64,000 nt of DNA from an uncultured Coriobacteriales bacterium. GTDB lineage: Bacteria; Actinomycetota; Coriobacteriia; Coriobacteriales; QAMH01. Position numbers and translations under genes: made by a program. Positions 50,481 to 58,663 of this stretch are shown piece by piece. Where the stretch lies: NCBI GenBank assembly GCA_934646835.1, contig CAKUES010000006.1:43894-107893 (forward strand), read 5' to 3'. Each line of letters starts with the position of its first letter. Position 1 is the stretch's first letter. The notes beneath the pieces were generated by a model. The model was not told the DNA's origin. It ran no database searches and saw nothing but the letters and a program-made list of their open reading frames with translations.

Positions 50481-51230
50481 ATGACGCATGAACTGAAGAT
50501 CTGCCATCTGTACCCGGATGTCCTCAACCTCTACGGCGACCGCGGCAACACCATCACCTTGATCAAACGCTGCGAGTGGCGCGGCATCCAGGCCGCCGTC
50601 GACGGTTTTGGCGTGGGCGATGCGGTCGATTTTTCCGAGTACGACCTCTTCTTTATCGGCGGAGGCCAGGACTTCGACCAGGGTACCCTGCTCGACGACC
50701 TCTGGCGTGGGGGAGAGGACTCCAAGGCCAAGCAGCTCACGCGCGCCATCGAGGCAGACGCCCCTGTGCTCGCCATCTGCGGCGGCTACCAGCTGTTGGG
50801 CGAGTACTACCTCACCCACACGGGCGACGAACACCGCTTCATCGGCGCGATCCCCTTCCACACCATCGGCGCCACGGAGCGCATGATCGGCAACCTGCTC
50901 TTCACGGCCGACGGCATCGCGGGTGCTCCGCAGGTGGTCGGCTTCGAGAACCACAGCGGTAAGACCTTCCTCGACGAGGGCCTCAAGCCCCTGGGCCATG
51001 TGGACAAGGGCTTTGGCAACAACGGCGAGGACGGCACGGAGGGCCTGCGCTACCGCAATGTCATGGGCACCTATAGCCACGGTCCCTTGTTGCCCAAGAA
51101 CCCTGCCGTCGCCGACGAGCTCATCTGCCTTGCGCTCGAGCGCAAGTACGGAGCCGGAATCGAGCTTGCCGCGCTCGACGACAGCCTAGAGATGCGCGCC
51201 CACGACACTATGGCCGCGCGCTTGAAGTAG
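50481..51230 (+). CDS. gatD: Lipid II isoglutaminyl synthase, glutaminase subunit GatD
   Basis: 249 residues, a class-I glutamine amidotransferase. The nucleophile is the Cys in LAICGGYQLLG and the His is in GTYSHGPLLPKNP; IGGGQDFDQ is also typical. It supplies ammonia to MurT. It starts 3 nt after the murT stop. Confidence 0.95.
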   Translation: MTHELKICHLYPDVLNLYGDRGNTITLIKRCEWRGIQAAVDGFGVGDAVDFSEYDLFFIGGGQDFDQGTLLDDLWRGGEDSKAKQLTRAIEADAPVLAICGGYQLLGEYYLTHTGDEHRFIGAIPFHTIGATERMIGNLLFTADGIAGAPQVVGFENHSGKTFLDEGLKPLGHVDKGFGNNGEDGTEGLRYRNVMGTYSHGPLLPKNPAVADELICLALERKYGAGIELAALDDSLEMRAHDTMAARLK

Positions 51231-51332
51231 AAGCAAATTCAAGAGGGAATCCTTGCAGGGGTGGGACGTAAGTCTCGCCCCTGCCGCGTTACAATCGCTT
51301 CTATCGAAAATCCTTGTGAGAGAGGAAGCAGC

Positions 51333-51878
51333 ATGGCAAAGGTTCTCATCGTCGTCGGCAGCCCGCGCGTGGGCGGCAACTCCCAGATCATGGCAGACGC
51401 GCTCGAGGGGGGCGCCAAGGCCGCGGGCAACGAGGTGCGTCAGATCAACGTCGGTCGCGCCAAGATCAGCGGCTGCATCGCCTGCGAGTCCTGTTTTGTG
51501 AACGGTGGCAAGTGCGCCATCGACGACGACATGCAGCCGCTTTACGGGGACATGGAGTGGGCAGACGTCATCGTCTACGCCTTCCCGCTGTACTTCTACA
51601 GCTACCCTGCTCAGATCAAGGCGTTCATGGATCGCCAGTTCTGCGCTGCTGGTGGTCGCAGCGGCATCATGGGCAAGAAGATCGCGTTGCTCATGCCCTA
51701 CGAGGACGCCCATGCAGAGCGCGCCGACGGACTCGTCAAGTCCTTCGAGATCGCCATGGACTACTGCAAGCAGGAGATTATCGGCATGGTGCTGTGCAAC
51801 GGCGTCTACGAGAAGGGCGCCATCGAGGGCAACGAGGCACTCGAGCGCTGCCGCGCACTCGGCGCGAGCATCAGCTAG
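51333..51878 (+). CDS. NADPH-dependent FMN reductase / flavodoxin-like oxidoreductase
   Basis: 181 residues. VLIVVGSPRVGGNSQIMADAL is the flavin phosphate loop, followed by GCIACESCF with a CxxC-type pair and YAFPLYFYSYPAQIKAFMDR. This is the iron-sulfur flavoprotein-like/FMN reductase group; the physiological donor and acceptor are unknown. ATG follows GAGAGGAAGCAGC. Its TAG stop (51876-51878) lies in the terminal repeat of the next element. Confidence 0.85.
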   Translation: MAKVLIVVGSPRVGGNSQIMADALEGGAKAAGNEVRQINVGRAKISGCIACESCFVNGGKCAIDDDMQPLYGDMEWADVIVYAFPLYFYSYPAQIKAFMDRQFCAAGGRSGIMGKKIALLMPYEDAHAERADGLVKSFEIAMDYCKQEIIGMVLCNGVYEKGAIEGNEALERCRALGASIS

Positions 51879-51993
51879 GGAAACGCTCATTAAAGCAGAT
51901 GTCCGCTGTGTGCGATTGAGAAAACCGCTGGTCGCGTAGGGGAGGGACCGGCGTCCCTCCCCATGAGCCTCGCATTAATCGGCGCTTTCTTAG
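51875..51993 (+). repeat. MITE-like element, intact forward copy
   Basis: Ends CTAGGGAAACGCTCATTAA and TTAATCGGCGCTTTCTTAG; core GCGTAGGGGAGGGACCGGCG and TCCCTCCCC. Length 119 bp. The left end provides the reductase stop codon. Confidence 0.88.
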
Positions 51994-52041
51994 GGAGCCG
52001 CCAATAGGCCTTTTTGCTTGTAGGGCATGGGAGATTTTTGA

Positions 52042-52073
52042 CGCGCCGGGAGGAGCTTGGCCCCTCTCGGCGC
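52042..52073 (+). repeat. GC-rich hairpin before rplM
   Basis: CGCGCCGGGAGG and CCCCTCTCGGCGCG pair across a short loop, ~70 bp before the rplM promoter. No T-run; possibly a leftover terminator of the upstream gene. Confidence 0.5.
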
Positions 52074-52144
52074 GCCGTGTAGATGAGCGCGTTTCTCCTG
52101 CGCGATTTTTCGCCAAAAACTTCCTCAATGAGGCAAGATTTTTA

Positions 52145-52173
52145 TTGCATGAGCGCGCTTTCGCGTGTATTCT
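52145..52173 (+). promoter_or_regulatory. Promoter of rplM-rpsI
   Basis: TTGCAT (52145-52150), 17-bp spacer, TATTCT (52168-52173); the start would be ~70 nt before rplM. Confidence 0.6.
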
Positions 52174-52250
52174 GAAACGGTTCGACTACTTGAGCCCCGT
52201 GAAACTCATGTAAAAGAACAGCAAGTAAGAATGTTTTGGAGGATTTATCC

Positions 52251-52679
52251 GTGAAGACCTATTACGCTAAGCCTAGCGAAGTCCAGCGCGAATGGCTTCT
52301 GGTCGATGCGACCGACATGACCCTCGGCCGTCTCGCTTCTGAGGTTGCTCAGATCCTGCGTGGCAAGAACAAGCCCATCTACACCCCGCACATCGACACG
52401 GGCGACTACGTCGTCATCGTGAACGCGGACAAGATCAAGGTTACCGGTACCAAGGCCGCTTCCAAGGTCTACTACCGCCACACCGGCTATGTTGGCCACC
52501 TCAAGTCTGAGACCTTCACTGAGGCCATGGAGAAGCACCCCACCCGCGTCATCGAGCACGCAGTCAAGGGCATGCTGCCCAAGGGTACCCTGGGTCGCCA
52601 GATGTTCGGTAAGCTCAAGGTCTACGCAGGCCCCGAGCATCCCCATCAGGCACAGAACCCTCGTAAGATCGAGCTGTAA
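52251..52679 (+). CDS. rplM: Ribosomal protein L13
   Basis: 142 residues. KTYYAKPSEVQREWLLVDA, GRLASEVAQILRGKNKPIYTP and GTLGRQMFGKLKVYAGPEHPHQAQ are diagnostic. GTG 52251 follows TTGGAGGATTTATCC; the TTG at 52236 is part of the ribosome site. Cotranscribed with rpsI. Confidence 0.97.
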   Translation: MKTYYAKPSEVQREWLLVDATDMTLGRLASEVAQILRGKNKPIYTPHIDTGDYVVIVNADKIKVTGTKAASKVYYRHTGYVGHLKSETFTEAMEKHPTRVIEHAVKGMLPKGTLGRQMFGKLKVYAGPEHPHQAQNPRKIEL

Positions 52680-52695
52680 GGGTAGGGGATAGAGA

Positions 52696-53088
52696 ATGAC
52701 TAACGACGCAATCTACATGGGTACTGGTCGCCGCAAGAACGCTGTTGCACGCGTTCGCCTGGTTCCCGGCACCGGCAAGATCACCATCAACAAGCGTGAT
52801 GGCAAGGACTACTTCGGCCGCGAGGCTCTGCTCGAGCAGGCTCTGATGCCCTTCAAGGTCACCGACACCGAGGGCCACTTCGATGTCATCGCCATCTGCA
52901 ATGGTGGCGGCATCTCCGGTCAGGCTGGCGCTCTGCGCCACGGCATCTCCCGCGCTCTGCTGAACGCCGGCGATTACCGCGCTGACCTCAAGAAGGCTGG
53001 CTACCTCACTCGTGACCCCCGTATGGTCGAGCGCAAGAAGTACGGCCTGAAGAAGGCCCGCAAGCGCCCCCAGTTCTCCAAGCGCTAA
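52696..53088 (+). CDS. rpsI: Ribosomal protein S9
   Basis: 130 residues, with YMGTGRRKNAVARVRLVPG, ALRHGISRALL and the conserved C-terminal KKARKRPQFSKR that reaches the P site. ATG follows GGGTAGGGGATAGAGA. Standard rplM-rpsI pair. Confidence 0.97.
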   Translation: MTNDAIYMGTGRRKNAVARVRLVPGTGKITINKRDGKDYFGREALLEQALMPFKVTDTEGHFDVIAICNGGGISGQAGALRHGISRALLNAGDYRADLKKAGYLTRDPRMVERKKYGLKKARKRPQFSKR

Positions 53089-53114
53089 GCCACGAGAGCA
53101 CATACGCTGCATGC

Positions 53115-53147
53115 AAAACGCCCCGCATCGCGGGGCGTTTTCTTTTT
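53115..53147 (+). terminator. Intrinsic terminator after rpsI
   Basis: AAAACGCCCCGC ATC GCGGGGCGTTTT, then CTTTTT. Confidence 0.93.
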
Positions 53148-53161
53148 GGCCGTGTCCTCTT

Positions 53162-53247
53162 CATTTGGGGCCCGATCTTTTGTGGGACAAAGGGAGTCCG
53201 CAGTACTCGCGACTCGTCCTGTCCCACAAAAGACCGGGTCCAAAATG
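53162..53247. repeat. Inverted repeat of the GTCCCA-AAAG-ACC family
   Basis: Arms 53162-53188 and 53221-53247 pair with a few mismatches; tip sequence GATCTTTTGTGGGAC / GTCCCACAAAAGACC. Confidence 0.85.
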
Positions 53248-53264
53248 GGGCGCTTTGTGATTGC

Positions 53265-53304
53265 CGCAGATTCTCTGAACGATTGGTCGTTCAGAGAATC
53301 TGCG
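53265..53304. repeat. Single CTGAACGA palindrome
   Basis: CGCAGATTCTCTGAACGA / TCGTTCAGAGAATCTGCG, perfect 18-bp stem, loop TTGG. It is the tip family of arrays 27395-27680 and 29341-29527. Smaller palindromes follow at 53317-53335 (TTTGCCGATAATCGGCAAA) and near 53338. Confidence 0.9.
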
Positions 53305-53610
53305 TTTTGCCCTTATTTGCCGATAATCGGCAAAAGTGTGAACGAATGACCGTTCACCGTGTGGATGGCTTCCAGGTTTGCGCAGCGCTTTGCAAAGCAC
53401 CGAAAGCCAAAGCATTCATGCTCTTGACCTGCACAAATGGCGTCGAAAGGCTTTTTGGTCTTGCATCGGCATCGCTCAAGCACGTTTGCCGCTCGCCGCC
53501 AAATCTCCATGCATTTAACACTTACGCAACGCAAAACCTACAAGTGGGGGTATAGTAGCCCCACTGTTTTGCAACGAAGCCATCGGAATCCCCGTGGGAA
53601 ACCGGTGGTA

Positions 53611-53704
53611 GAGCGAACTCTGGAGAATCCCTGAAAAATTGGGTGCCGACGGTGCAAGGCGGCGATCGTGCTGCTGAAACTCTCAGGCAAAAGGACAGAG
53701 ACAG
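53611..53704 (+). ncRNA. Glycine riboswitch (single aptamer)
   Basis: The aptamer is recognised by GAGCGAACTCTGGAGA at its 5' side and GCTGAAACTCTCAGGCAAAA followed by GGACAGAG at its 3' end, the consensus of glycine aptamers, with the two central stems between. Only one aptamer is visible. It lies ~110 nt before an amino acid:cation symporter start, so it most likely turns the transporter on or off with glycine; I see no clear terminator after it, and the expression platform may act on translation. Confidence 0.92.
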
Positions 53705-53813
53705 TTAAATGCATTAACGCGGCATTGTCGTTTCGTTTTTGCATTTCTCTTTCTTTTCCCTCCTTTATTCCCAGCCAGCGAGCTCGCGAGATCCTTTGGG
53801 AGGGATAAACAAC

Positions 53814-55208
53814 ATGATGGATGCCATCTACAACGCCGTTGTCACGGTGAACACGTATCTGTCCAACTACGTGCTCTTGATTCTGCTCATCGGCACTGGT
53901 CTTTTCTTCACCATCCGCACCAAGGCTATTCAGCTGCGCTGCTTCCCCGAGGGCTGGCGTCGCCTCTTCGGTAACTTCAGCCTGCGCGGCGGCAAGCACG
54001 GTGGCTCCATGAGCTCCTTCCAGGCGCTCGCCACTGCAATCGCCGCCCAAGTCGGTACCGGTAACATCGTCGGTGCCTGTGGTGCTCTGCTGATCGGTGG
54101 CCCCGGTGCCATCTTCTGGATGTGGATCATCGCCTTCCTCGGCATGGCAACTAACTACGCCGAGGCGGTCCTCGCTCAGGAGACCCGCGTTGTCGACGAG
54201 GACGGCACCGTCCATGGCGGCCCGGTCTACTACATCCGCACGGCCTTCAAGGGTGGCTTTGGCAAGTTCCTCGCTGGCTTCTTCGCCGTCGCCATCATCC
54301 TCGCCCTCGGCTTCATGGGCTGCATGGTTCAGTCCAACTCCATCGCCTCCACGATGAACTCCGCCTTCGGCATCCCCCTGTGGCTCATCGGCGGCATCGT
54401 CGTCATCGTCGCAGGCTTCATCTTCCTCGGCGGCGTCCAGCGCATCGCCAGCGTTACCGAGAAGCTCGTCCCCGTCATGGCAGTTATCTACCTTATCGGA
54501 GGCCTTGCAGTCATCATCGCCAACGCAGCTCACCTGCCCGAGGCCTTCGCTCTGATCTTCGACTGCGCATTCAACCCCAGCGCAGAGGTCGGCGGCGTCA
54601 CCTTCGGTATCTTTGCTGCTATGACCCAGGGTGCTAAGCGCGGCCTGTTCTCCAACGAGGCCGGCATGGGTTCTACTCCGCACGCTCACGCTCTTGCCAA
54701 CGTCAAGGATCCGCATGATCAGGGTGTCGTCGCTTCCATCGCGGTCTTCATCGACACCTTCGTCGTCGTCACCGTTACCGCCATGGTCGTCATGGTCACC
54801 ATGTACACCGGCGACGGTGCTCTGGCTCAGGGTGCTCTCGACGGCATCGACAAGACCAACCTGGCCCAGCTTGCCTTCGGTACCCTCTTCGGTTCTGGTC
54901 TTGGTAGCGCGTTCGTCGCAATCTGCCTGCTCTTCTTCGCCTTCTCCACGATCGTTTCTTGGAACCTCTTCGCTCGCCTGAACGTCGAGTACCTCTTTGG
55001 CAAGAAGGCACTGCCTGTCTTCGCAGTCCTGGCCCTGATCTTCATCTTCATGGGCTCCCTGCTCTCTAACGACCTCGTCTGGGAGCTTGCGGACATGTTC
55101 AACCAGCTGATGGTCCTGCCCAACGCCATTGCGCTGTTCGCCCTCTCCGGTGCTGTCGCCAAGTGCGCCAACAAGCCCCACGGCAAGAAGGCCGAGCTCG
55201 AGGATTAA
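53814..55208 (+). CDS. Alanine/glycine:cation symporter (AGCS family)
   Basis: 464 residues with about eleven membrane segments. The family signature GGSMSSFQALATAIAAQVGT followed by GNIVGAC is clear, as are GPGAIFWMWIIAFLGMATNYAE and GLFSNEAGMGSTPHAHA. AGCS proteins move alanine and/or glycine with Na+ or H+. ATG 53814 follows GGGAGGG; the longer frame from 53739 starts inside the riboswitch leader. The glycine riboswitch supports glycine as a substrate. Confidence 0.94.
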   Translation: MMDAIYNAVVTVNTYLSNYVLLILLIGTGLFFTIRTKAIQLRCFPEGWRRLFGNFSLRGGKHGGSMSSFQALATAIAAQVGTGNIVGACGALLIGGPGAIFWMWIIAFLGMATNYAEAVLAQETRVVDEDGTVHGGPVYYIRTAFKGGFGKFLAGFFAVAIILALGFMGCMVQSNSIASTMNSAFGIPLWLIGGIVVIVAGFIFLGGVQRIASVTEKLVPVMAVIYLIGGLAVIIANAAHLPEAFALIFDCAFNPSAEVGGVTFGIFAAMTQGAKRGLFSNEAGMGSTPHAHALANVKDPHDQGVVASIAVFIDTFVVVTVTAMVVMVTMYTGDGALAQGALDGIDKTNLAQLAFGTLFGSGLGSAFVAICLLFFAFSTIVSWNLFARLNVEYLFGKKALPVFAVLALIFIFMGSLLSNDLVWELADMFNQLMVLPNAIALFALSGAVAKCANKPHGKKAELED

Positions 55209-55240
55209 CCTCCCAAGCTCTCGAGCTCTCTTTCGCAAAC

Positions 55241-55271
55241 GCCCCGAGCCATACGGTTTGGGGCTTTTTTT
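55241..55271 (+). terminator. Intrinsic terminator after the symporter
   Basis: GCCCCGAGCC ATAC GGTTTGGGGC (two or three wobble pairs), then seven T. Confidence 0.85.
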
Positions 55272-55296
55272 ATGGCAAGAACCATTAGTGCCGGTT

Positions 55297-55382
55297 GGGC
55301 GCAACACTCTAGTCAGACTGATTTGTTGACCATGCCAGGCTTGGCATGGTCAACAAATCAGTCTGACTAGAGTGTTGCGCCC
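55297..55382. repeat. 86-bp hairpin with perfect 40-bp arms and 6-nt loop
   Basis: Arms 55297-55336 (GGGCGCAACACTCTAGTCAG...) and 55343-55382 are exact reverse complements; loop AGGCTT. Shares GTCAACAAATCAGTCTG with 16181-16220. No T-run, and the surrounding genes have their own terminator, so it is not a simple terminator. Confidence 0.93.
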
Positions 55383-55459
55383 GCGCTTGAGCGTGCAGCA
55401 TGTGAATATTGGTGCTACTCTACTAGTTACGGAAAAACCACGGGCCACAAGGAGGCTCT

Positions 55460-56773
55460 ATGCTCTTTTGCAACATCGACATCATGGACGAGAACCTGGA
55501 TTACCAGAAGAACATGTATGTGGGCGTCGAGGGTGCGACCATCACCTACATCGGAGCCGACGAGCCCGCTGACGCTACCAAGTATGGCGAGCGCTACAAC
55601 GGCAAGGGCAAGCTGCTCATGTCCGCCTTCTACAACACCCATGCGCACACGCCCATGACCCTGCTGCGCGGCTACGCAGAAAACCAGCCCCTCCAGCAGT
55701 GGCTCAACAACACCGTGTGGCCCTTCGAGGGCAAGATGCACCCGGGTCACTACGCAATCGGCGCGCGTCTGTCCATGGCGGAGATGCTGCGCTACGGCGT
55801 CATTGGCTACACGGACATGTACTTTGGCGGCATCGAGAACTGCGAGGCGGCCATCGAGTCCGGCATGAAGCTCAACCACGCAGATGGCGGCACCATGTTT
55901 ATGGACGACTACACCAAGTGTCCTTCCTTCGAGACGAACAACAAGCTCTTTGCGGACTATGCCGGCGCTGCTGACGGCCGCATCAAGATCGATCTGTGTA
56001 TCCATGCGGAGTACACCACTCCCGAGGGCATGATCCGCGGCGTGGTGGAGGAGGCCGCCAAACGCGATGCCAACATTCACTTGCATATGAGCGAGACCAA
56101 GTCCGAGCACGAGGAGTGCATTGGTCGCCATGGCATGACCCCTGCTGCCTGGTTTGACAGCCTGGGCGTCTTCGAGCGCCCGACCACGGCTGCCCACTGC
56201 GTCTGGGTGAGCGACGAGGACATCGCGCTCATGGCCGCAAAGGGCGTCACTGCCAGCCTCAACCCCGCCTCTAACGGCAAGCTCGCAAGTGGCTTCGCAC
56301 CTGCGGCAAAGCTCGTCGCCGGCGGCGTCAACTGCACCATCGGTACGGACGGCATGGCCTCCAACAACACCCACAACATCCTGCAGAGCGCCTTCCTGCT
56401 CGGCGTGAGCCAGAAGGGCAACGATCTTGACCCGACGGTGCTCACCCCCAAGGAGATCTTGCAGATGATGACCGTCAACGGCGCCAAGTCCCAGGGTCGC
56501 ACCGACAGCGGCGTTTTGGCCTGCGGCAAGCGCGCGGACCTCATCGTCATGGACGTCGACAAGCCCTGGATGTGCCCAGTCCACGACATGGCGACCAACA
56601 TCGTCTACAGCGCAAACGGCGCAGACGTCGTCATGACCATGTGCGATGGCAAGGTCCTCTACAAGGACGGCGCGTGGACGACCATCGACGTCGAGAAAGC
56701 GGCGGCAGACGTCGACGTTGCCGTGAAGGAGATCCTCGACGCGCTGGCTGCCGACGCGGCCGCTGCCGAGTAA
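55460..56773 (+). CDS. mtaD: 5-methylthioadenosine/S-adenosylhomocysteine deaminase-type amidohydrolase
   Basis: 437 residues. The metal site motif NTHAHTPMTLLRGYAENQPL, the DICIHAEYTT / HLHMSETKSEHE segment, TAAHCVWVSDEDI, NPASNGKLASG and GTDGMASNNTHNIL match MtaD/SsnA-type zinc amidohydrolases, most like MtaD. It would deaminate SAH or MTA to the inosyl forms, recycling nucleosides from methylation. ATG follows AAGGAGGCTCT. Single gene, with terminator at 56800. Confidence 0.87.
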   Translation: MLFCNIDIMDENLDYQKNMYVGVEGATITYIGADEPADATKYGERYNGKGKLLMSAFYNTHAHTPMTLLRGYAENQPLQQWLNNTVWPFEGKMHPGHYAIGARLSMAEMLRYGVIGYTDMYFGGIENCEAAIESGMKLNHADGGTMFMDDYTKCPSFETNNKLFADYAGAADGRIKIDLCIHAEYTTPEGMIRGVVEEAAKRDANIHLHMSETKSEHEECIGRHGMTPAAWFDSLGVFERPTTAAHCVWVSDEDIALMAAKGVTASLNPASNGKLASGFAPAAKLVAGGVNCTIGTDGMASNNTHNILQSAFLLGVSQKGNDLDPTVLTPKEILQMMTVNGAKSQGRTDSGVLACGKRADLIVMDVDKPWMCPVHDMATNIVYSANGADVVMTMCDGKVLYKDGAWTTIDVEKAAADVDVAVKEILDALAADAAAAE

Positions 56774-56799
56774 GCCCGCACGGAGCTAGGGAGACAGAG

Positions 56800-56836
56800 A
56801 AAGGACGGGAGAGGAGCTGATTCCTCTCCCGCCCTT
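56800..56836 (+). terminator. Intrinsic terminator after mtaD
   Basis: AAAGGACGGGAGAGGA GCTGAT TCCTCTCCCGCCCTTT, a 16-bp stem with one mismatch. Confidence 0.8.
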
Positions 56837-56879
56837 TGCGGTTGCGGCGAGTTGAGTGCTGTTGATGCTTGGGACTTTC

Positions 56880-56997
56880 CTAGGGTAGCGCTGATTAATG
56901 CGAGACTTATGGGGAGGGACAGGGTCCCTCCCCTACGTGACCAGCGCTATTGCCAATCGTATGCAATGGGTGCTTGCTTTAAAAAGCGTTTCCCTAG
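56880..56997 (-). repeat. MITE-like element, intact reverse copy
   Basis: Ends CTAGGGTAGCGCTGATTAA-like (56880) and TTAAAAAGCGTTTCCCTAG (to 56997); core GGGGAGGGACAGGGTCCCTC. Read on the minus strand, the TAG of the next gene's stop is in the terminal repeat. Confidence 0.88.
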
Positions 56998-57266
56998 GAG
57001 GTCAGCGAGAAGAAGACCACGAGGCCGATGATGACGATGATGGCGAGCAGACCAAAGCGCATCGTCCACATCCAGACCTCCTCCTTCTTCTGTGCGATGA
57101 GCAGGTCGCGGCCGGTGAGGGCGGGGTTGGGCTCGACGCCAACGGGGTACTCGACGCCGTCGACGATGATGTAGGTTGCACCATCGCGCTCGACGACTTC
57201 CTGGTGGCTCAGCCACTCTGCGTATTCTTCCTTGCTGAGCGTGGGCTCGTTCTTCTTACGTGCCAT
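56994..57266 (-). CDS. Small membrane protein of unknown function
   Basis: 90 residues. A soluble N-terminal half (MARKKNEPTLSKEEYAEWLS, then a short beta-like GATYIIVDGVEYPVG) precedes one C-terminal membrane helix (MRFGLLAIIVIIGLVVFF). ATG at 57264-57266 follows AAGGAGGGGTTG. No family recognised. Its last codons TCG CTG ACC TCC are followed by TAG from the terminal repeat of the MITE-like element. Confidence 0.75.
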   Translation of the reverse strand: MARKKNEPTLSKEEYAEWLSHQEVVERDGATYIIVDGVEYPVGVEPNPALTGRDLLIAQKKEEVWMWTMRFGLLAIIVIIGLVVFFSLTS

Positions 57267-57448
57267 CAACCCCTCCTTGTATTATGCGTTAACGCAGGTG
57301 AGTGTAGCACCTTGGGGTGTTGAGCTGGGCGCATGCGCGCGTCAATCGGGTAACGGGCAGCTTGTTTTCGCCCGGCTTTCAGCCTTTGCAGGGTATAAAG
57401 TTGTAGACTATCGACCATATGATTTCCCAACTACAGACTGGAGGCTTC

Positions 57449-58279
57449 ATGACTATCGTCAAGAAGATTTCCGTTGTCGCTGTTTCTGCGGCTCTGGCGG
57501 CGCTCGTTGCGCTTACCATGGCTGGCTGCGGCGAGCAGGTTGCCGGTTCTTGGGCCCACGGCAAGGTTCTCGAGGACGAGATCACCAAGACCGCAACGGA
57601 GCAGATGAGCTACCACACGGGCTCCGACGGATCCATCGACGTATCCGCTTGGACCAACTACATCGCCGACCGCGAGTACGACAGCGACTCGAGCGCTGAG
57701 GACACGACGAAGAAGAGCGATGAGATCAAGTCCGATGGCACCGTCCAGGAGTATCGCGAGTACCTGGTCAACCAGGCCATCCGCGAGCAGGTCATCGAGT
57801 ACGAGATCGAGCAGCGCGGCATCGAGGTCTCCGATGACGAGGTCGACGAGGCTGTCGAGAGTCAGTCCACCATCTACGAGTCCTACTACGGTGGTGGTCA
57901 CAAGGGAACCTTCGAGAGCATCCTCAACCGCTACTTTGGCATGACCCTCGAGCAGTTCAAGGAAAACGTCGCCAAGGACCTCAAGGAGGACAAGCTCAAG
58001 GAGGCCGTCCTTGCCGAGCAGGGTGATTCCGCCGATGCCGACAAGGACTCCAAGGCTGACTCCAAGAAGAGTTCCAAGAAGAGCAGCGAGGACGAGGAGT
58101 CTGCCGACGATAAGAAGTTCGACGAGTATATCGACGGCCTCATCGCCAGCTTCGACGTCAAGATCAACGATGCTCCCGCCGAGCTGAGCTATGACCCGCA
58201 GGTCGTCGCCAAGAACGCCCAGAGCGAAAGCTCCGAAGAAGGCGAGGCAAGCGAGTCCTCTGACGACAGCAGCAAGTAG
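57449..58279 (+). CDS. SurA/PrsA-N-like lipoprotein without a PPIase domain
   Basis: 276 residues. Signal peptide with lipobox LTMAGC, so a lipid-anchored extracellular protein. The helical part around QEYREYLVNQAIREQVIEYE and RGIEVSDDEVDEAVES resembles the SurA_N/PrsA chaperone module; a rotamase domain is not seen. A Ser/Lys/Glu/Asp low-complexity stretch (~200-230) and an acidic Ser-rich end follow. It probably assists secreted-protein folding; assignment is moderate. ATG 57449 follows TGGAGGCTTC. Confidence 0.75.
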   Translation: MTIVKKISVVAVSAALAALVALTMAGCGEQVAGSWAHGKVLEDEITKTATEQMSYHTGSDGSIDVSAWTNYIADREYDSDSSAEDTTKKSDEIKSDGTVQEYREYLVNQAIREQVIEYEIEQRGIEVSDDEVDEAVESQSTIYESYYGGGHKGTFESILNRYFGMTLEQFKENVAKDLKEDKLKEAVLAEQGDSADADKDSKADSKKSSKKSSEDEESADDKKFDEYIDGLIASFDVKINDAPAELSYDPQVVAKNAQSESSEEGEASESSDDSSK

Positions 58280-58310
58280 CACTCATCGATAATCGAATAG
58301 CGAGGATATT

Positions 58311-58345
58311 GCGGGACCGGGCACGATGCCTGGTCCCGCTTGCTG
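58311..58345 (+). terminator. Intrinsic terminator after the lipoprotein gene
   Basis: GCGGGACCGGGC ACGAT GCCTGGTCCCGC, then TTGCTGTTGG, a weak T tail. Confidence 0.65.
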
Positions 58346-58429
58346 TTGGTCACTGGTACACATTGACCACATTGACCAACGCGCTTCTCGGCAGAAGGAA
58401 AGGGGCCGCTCAGCATGACGAGACCTCGT

Positions 58430-58523
58430 GTCCCATTAGAGACCTGGTCTTTTGTGGGACAGGGCGGATCGCAAGTACCAGTGACGCCCCTTGTCCCACA
58501 AAAGACCAGGTCTCTAATGGGAC
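58430..58523. repeat. 94-bp inverted repeat, 31-bp perfect arms
   Basis: Arms 58430-58460 (GTCCCATTAGAGACCTGGTC...) and 58493-58523 are exact reverse complements; loop 32 nt. Same family as 10499-10595 and 53162-53247. The gap to pgk holds no gene. Confidence 0.92.
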
Positions 58524-58663
58524 AGGTTCCCGCATGCGGGACTTCGCGCGATAAAGGTGCAATTGCCGCTTGCGTATCGGATAGGGCGCAAAACGCTTCA
58601 AGCGGGTATCCTTAATACGTATGCAAATTAGCCGTTATTTCCCGATCACGAGGAGAACAACGC

